This document shows, one piece after another, positions 61,270-64,000 of a stretch of 64,000 bases of DNA; the first letter of the stretch is position 1; the number at the start of each line of letters is the position of its first letter. The notes beneath the pieces are model-generated. The model worked only from the letters and a program-made list of their open reading frames with translations. It searched no databases and was not told the DNA's origin. Source of the stretch: Petroclostridium sp. X23 (GTDB lineage Bacteria; Bacillota; Clostridia; SK-Y3); contig NZ_CP124862.1 of the NCBI RefSeq assembly GCF_030013905.1, forward strand, positions 5,397,051-5,461,050. The letters run 5' to 3'. Made by a program: the position numbers and the translations under genes.

Positions 61270-61878
61270 ATGGAAACACCCACTTTGAATGCATATTATA
61301 GAAAAGGAATCGGAACAAATAGTGCGCATAGAACAAGAAGCATCGGTCAGGTGCCGGCAGTTGTATATGATGCTACAGCCAATAAAATGATAGGAATAGA
61401 AAAAAAAGATTTGGATACATTGCTGACACAACATGGTGATAATGCGATTTTAAATGTTCAATTAGGCGATGAAACGGTAAGGGCGATGATAAAAGAAGTA
61501 CAATATCATCCCGTTACCAACCAAGTAATACATGTGGATTTGAAGCCTGTTGAGCAAGATTCTAAGGTGCGTACTCATGTACCTATTCGTTTTATCGGAA
61601 CAGATTATGTTGAAAGAAGCAATGGGATCCTTCAAAAGCAAAAGCAGGAAATTGAAGTTGAATGCGCTGCGGATAGAGTGCCTAAATTTATCAATGCGGA
61701 TTTAAGTAAGCTTGCAGTAGGACAAAGCTTTAAAGTACTGGACTTGGAAGTAGCGGAGGAACTTTCGATACTTACAAGGCCAAGTGAAGTGCTTGTGACC
61801 TTGACCGCAGCCAACAATTTTGTTGAACCGGCAGAAGGTGTTGCAAATAGCGTAGAGAAAGAAAAAGGGGAAAAATAA
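61270..61878 (+). CDS. rplY: 50S ribosomal protein L25/general stress protein Ctc
   Basis: The 202-residue protein is of the long L25 (TL5/CTC) type: an N-terminal 5S rRNA-binding domain (RKGIGTNSAHRTRSIGQVPAVVY; HVDLKPV) and a C-terminal beta domain (VPIRFIG, EVECAADRVPKFINADLSKL). It binds 5S rRNA in the large subunit and in Bacillus is stress-induced. GGAGG precedes the ATG. Confidence 0.93.
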   Translation: METPTLNAYYRKGIGTNSAHRTRSIGQVPAVVYDATANKMIGIEKKDLDTLLTQHGDNAILNVQLGDETVRAMIKEVQYHPVTNQVIHVDLKPVEQDSKVRTHVPIRFIGTDYVERSNGILQKQKQEIEVECAADRVPKFINADLSKLAVGQSFKVLDLEVAEELSILTRPSEVLVTLTAANNFVEPAEGVANSVEKEKGEK

Positions 61879-61905
61879 ATGAACTTTAAAGGGGAGCGAC
61901 ATTAG

Positions 61906-62283
61906 ATGAAATTTTATCAGATTAAAAGTAAAGTCACTGAGACAGCAAAAAGTGCTATTAAAAAATCTAATGAAATTGTAGAGGTTACCAAACTCAATAT
62001 TTCGATAGGCGATGCTCAAACGCGAATAGATGTATTGATGAAAGAAGTAGGGCAAATCATTTATGATGCGTATAAAGACGGAGATGTTTTTTCTGATGAA
62101 TTGACAAATCGTTGTGAAGAGATAGAACAAACAATAGAAAAAGTTAGTCAAATAAAAGAAAAAATTGCAGAAATAAAGAAGATGAAATTATGTCCAAGAT
62201 GTGAGAAAGAAAATGAAATAGATGCGGCTTATTGCTCCAAATGCGGATTCAGAATTGAAGAAGATGAAATACAAGATGATTAA
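61906..62283 (+). CDS. Coiled-coil protein with C-terminal zinc ribbon
   Basis: The 125-residue protein has a helical, probably coiled-coil body (about 5-90) and a zinc ribbon at the end (CPRCEKENEIDAAYCSKCG, CxxC-x11-CxxC). Such proteins are common in Clostridia and of unknown function. It follows the L25 gene by 27 bp with a GGGGAG site, so the two may be co-transcribed. A terminator follows. Confidence 0.8.
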   Translation: MKFYQIKSKVTETAKSAIKKSNEIVEVTKLNISIGDAQTRIDVLMKEVGQIIYDAYKDGDVFSDELTNRCEEIEQTIEKVSQIKEKIAEIKKMKLCPRCEKENEIDAAYCSKCGFRIEEDEIQDD

Positions 62284-62290
62284 AAAGTAA

Positions 62291-62310
62291 AAAAAATCTA
62301 AAGATTTTTT
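62291..62310 (+). terminator. Short rho-independent terminator
   Basis: AAAAAATCT-AA-AGATTTTTT forms a 9-bp A/T-rich stem just after the zinc-ribbon gene. Confidence 0.5.
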
Positions 62311-62370
62311 ATTGCAGATTACCTCCGACGTATTATATGATATACTCATAAATATGTAGGAGGTTTTTCA

Positions 62371-63432
62371 ATGTTTTCTTTAGATTATATCACTTCAAGA
62401 ATTACTCCGCTCAATCAGAATACAATGGTTGTTGTAAAAAAAAGACTGGATAGCCTTACAAAACCAATAGGCAGTTTGGGGCGGTTAGAAGATATTGTAG
62501 TGCGGTTGGCAGGGATAAAGGGTCATATGTACCCTGAAGTGGATAAAAAGTGTGTTATCGTCATGTGTGCGGATAACGGTGTTGTAGCGGAAGGAGTCAG
62601 TTCCTGCCCAAAAGATGTTACTGCAAAAGTTACTCAAAATTTTACAAGAGGAATAACGGGAATAAACATTTTTACCCGTCATACAAACAGTGATCTCGTC
62701 ATTGTAGATATCGGTGTAGACGCAAAACTGGAACATCCTCAAATCATCAATAGAAAAGTAAAATGGGGGACAGATAATATTGCCAAGGGACCTGCCATGT
62801 CACGAGATGAAGCTGTGAAAGCAATAGAAATCGGGATTGATATCATATCTCAACGGGTAGATCAAGGTATCCGGCTCTTCGGGACAGGGGAGATGGGGAT
62901 CGGGAATACGACTACATCCGGTGCAATCGCTGCAGTATATGCTGATTGTCCTATTGAACACGTTGTAGGTCGAGGAGCCGGATTAACGCGGGAAGATTAT
63001 CAAAATAAAATGAATATAGTAAAAAAATCAATAGAAATTAATCAGCCGGATAAAGATGATCCTATCGATGTTCTGGCGAAGGTGGGAGGACTTGATATCG
63101 CGGGGTTAGCAGGGTGCTTTATCGGTGCGGCATATCATAAAACCCCTATCATCATTGATGGGTTTATTTCAGCAGCTGCGGCATTAATTGCCAGCAAAAT
63201 CAATCCGTTGGTTAAAGAATATATTCTTCCTTCTCATGGTTCCGCTGAACCGGGAGCAGAAGTTGTTATGAAGATGTTGAATATGCAGCCTATGCTTAAT
63301 CTTGGAATGCGGTTAGGAGAAGGTACGGGTGCAGCTTTAGCTTTCCATATCGTTGATGCTGCGGTAGCGGCATATACCCAGATGGGTACTTTTGAAGATG
63401 CGGATATTGAGCAGTATGAACCGCTGGAATAG
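62371..63432 (+). CDS. cobT: Nicotinate-nucleotide-dimethylbenzimidazole phosphoribosyltransferase
   Basis: The 353-residue protein matches CobT throughout: PIGSLGRLEDI near residue 31, MCADNGVVAEGVS near residue 64, GEMGIGNTTTSGA near residue 172 and the catalytic glutamate region LGMRLGEGTGAALAF near residue 310. It makes alpha-ribazole phosphate for the lower ligand of cobalamin. TAGGAGG precedes the ATG. No other cobalamin genes and no cobalamin riboswitch are visible nearby, so it may serve salvage. Confidence 0.95.
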   Translation: MFSLDYITSRITPLNQNTMVVVKKRLDSLTKPIGSLGRLEDIVVRLAGIKGHMYPEVDKKCVIVMCADNGVVAEGVSSCPKDVTAKVTQNFTRGITGINIFTRHTNSDLVIVDIGVDAKLEHPQIINRKVKWGTDNIAKGPAMSRDEAVKAIEIGIDIISQRVDQGIRLFGTGEMGIGNTTTSGAIAAVYADCPIEHVVGRGAGLTREDYQNKMNIVKKSIEINQPDKDDPIDVLAKVGGLDIAGLAGCFIGAAYHKTPIIIDGFISAAAALIASKINPLVKEYILPSHGSAEPGAEVVMKMLNMQPMLNLGMRLGEGTGAALAFHIVDAAVAAYTQMGTFEDADIEQYEPLE

Positions 63433-63541
63433 TTTGTTATTATAACTTTTATTGTAAATTAAAAGGGTTTTTTGAGAAAATATAGAATTATAAAGAGTAG
63501 ATCAGCAAGCAAAACAATTGGATTTAAAAGGAGAGTACGAT

Positions 63542-63961
63542 ATGAGACAATGTCCTTACTGCGGGGAGCAGATAGACAATGCGGCTTCTAAATGTGTTTT
63601 TTGCGGTAGTACGGTGGAGCCTCAAAGTAACGGCCAGATCAATGAAGCTACTTACGAAGTTGCAGGATATATTCCTCCCGAACAACATCGAGAACATTTA
63701 AGCAATGGGTTTAAAGTTTTTATTACGATGGTAGCTACCATACCGCTAATCGGTCAATTGGCAGGTATTATAATGGGCATCATATATATGAACAGTGAAG
63801 GCAATCCGGATAAGAAGTCTTTTGGGAGGGCATTGCTCACAGGGACACTTATCATCACGGTTCTCACCTGTTTATGCTGTGTTGCGTATTTTGTTTTCTC
63901 ACTATATATAGTATCGGATACCATGCCTCAAATATTTGAACAGTTTAAGAATATGCAGTGA
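63542..63961 (+). CDS. Zinc-ribbon membrane protein
   Basis: The 139-residue protein starts with a zinc ribbon (CPYCGEQIDNAASKCVFCG, residues 4-22), then a short linker and two to three membrane helices (about 58-80 and 95-125). Such proteins are often DUF4190-like and of unknown function. I start at the ATG at 63542, 8 bp after AAAAGGAGAG; a TTG at 63518 is less likely. No further gene is seen before the window ends. Confidence 0.8.
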   Translation: MRQCPYCGEQIDNAASKCVFCGSTVEPQSNGQINEATYEVAGYIPPEQHREHLSNGFKVFITMVATIPLIGQLAGIIMGIIYMNSEGNPDKKSFGRALLTGTLIITVLTCLCCVAYFVFSLYIVSDTMPQIFEQFKNMQ

Positions 63962-64000
63962 CGTTGTGATATCTATGTTAATACAAAAAATATACTTCTG

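Noticed and set aside
62284-62370. Cobalamin riboswitch before cobT
   Set aside because: The gap is under 90 bp and has no B12-box or multi-stem structure, only a short terminator and a ribosome binding site.
1-64000. tRNA, rRNA or T-box/riboswitch genes
   Set aside because: None could be recognised in any intergenic region on either strand by eye.

Overview
The window is chromosomal DNA of an AT-rich, low-GC Gram-positive anaerobe, most likely a member of the class Clostridia. The evidence is the gene order recJ-apt-rel-dtd-MBL hydrolase-hemZ, the strong AGGAGG-type ribosome binding sites with occasional GTG/TTG starts, SLH-domain surface proteins, YesMN-type two-component systems, membrane-bound AraC regulators and a sigma-54/PrpR-type activator. 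No rRNA, tRNA or CRISPR array was seen.

Layout. 1-15000 is core genome: mutS2 (5' end outside the window), an SLH-GH18 surface protein, a DUF523 protein, signal peptidase I, recJ, apt, rel, dtd, a metallo-beta-lactamase-fold hydrolase, hemZ and a TGS-plus-kinase protein. 15000-35000 holds two paralogous modules, each made of a membrane-spanning AraC regulator, a membrane-anchored TRAP-type binding-protein paralogue and a complete TRAP transporter (dctP-dctQ-dctM). Between them lie a PrpR-type sigma-54 activator and a dehydrogenase/split-transketolase operon with a clear -24/-12 promoter. 35000-45200 is a LacI-controlled citrate-type cluster: two esterase paralogues, a CitS-family transporter, an unknown membrane protein, citD, citE, citF and citC. 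Here citE is split by an IS4-like element with a perfect 8-bp target duplication, and citC is cut off after its N-terminal domain. 45100-57000 holds a YesM/YesN-like two-component system, a third TRAP transporter, a LarA-like racemase/epimerase, a zinc dehydrogenase, a second LacI regulator and an SDR oxidoreductase. A shared palindrome (GTTTAACGTTAAAC type) links the TRAP operon, the lacI gene and the SDR gene. 57000-64000 returns to mixed core genes (acyl-CoA thioesterase, YjbR-like protein, a second IS, a lipoprotein, ribosomal protein L25/Ctc, two zinc-ribbon proteins, cobT).

How it works together. The accessory half looks like a set of organic-acid or sugar-acid uptake and catabolism units, each with its own sensor. 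The most unusual feature is the pairing, twice, of a one-component membrane AraC regulator with a TRAP-type binding protein. That binding protein is anchored by a membrane helix instead of a lipid, starts with GTG or TTG, and has alanine where transporter binding proteins carry the ligand-binding arginine. The pair is best read as a dedicated extracytoplasmic co-sensor system for the adjacent TRAP operon. Citrate lyase appears to be decaying through two independent lesions while its promoter and operator sites remain excellent. Substrates of the three TRAP systems cannot be fixed from sequence alone.
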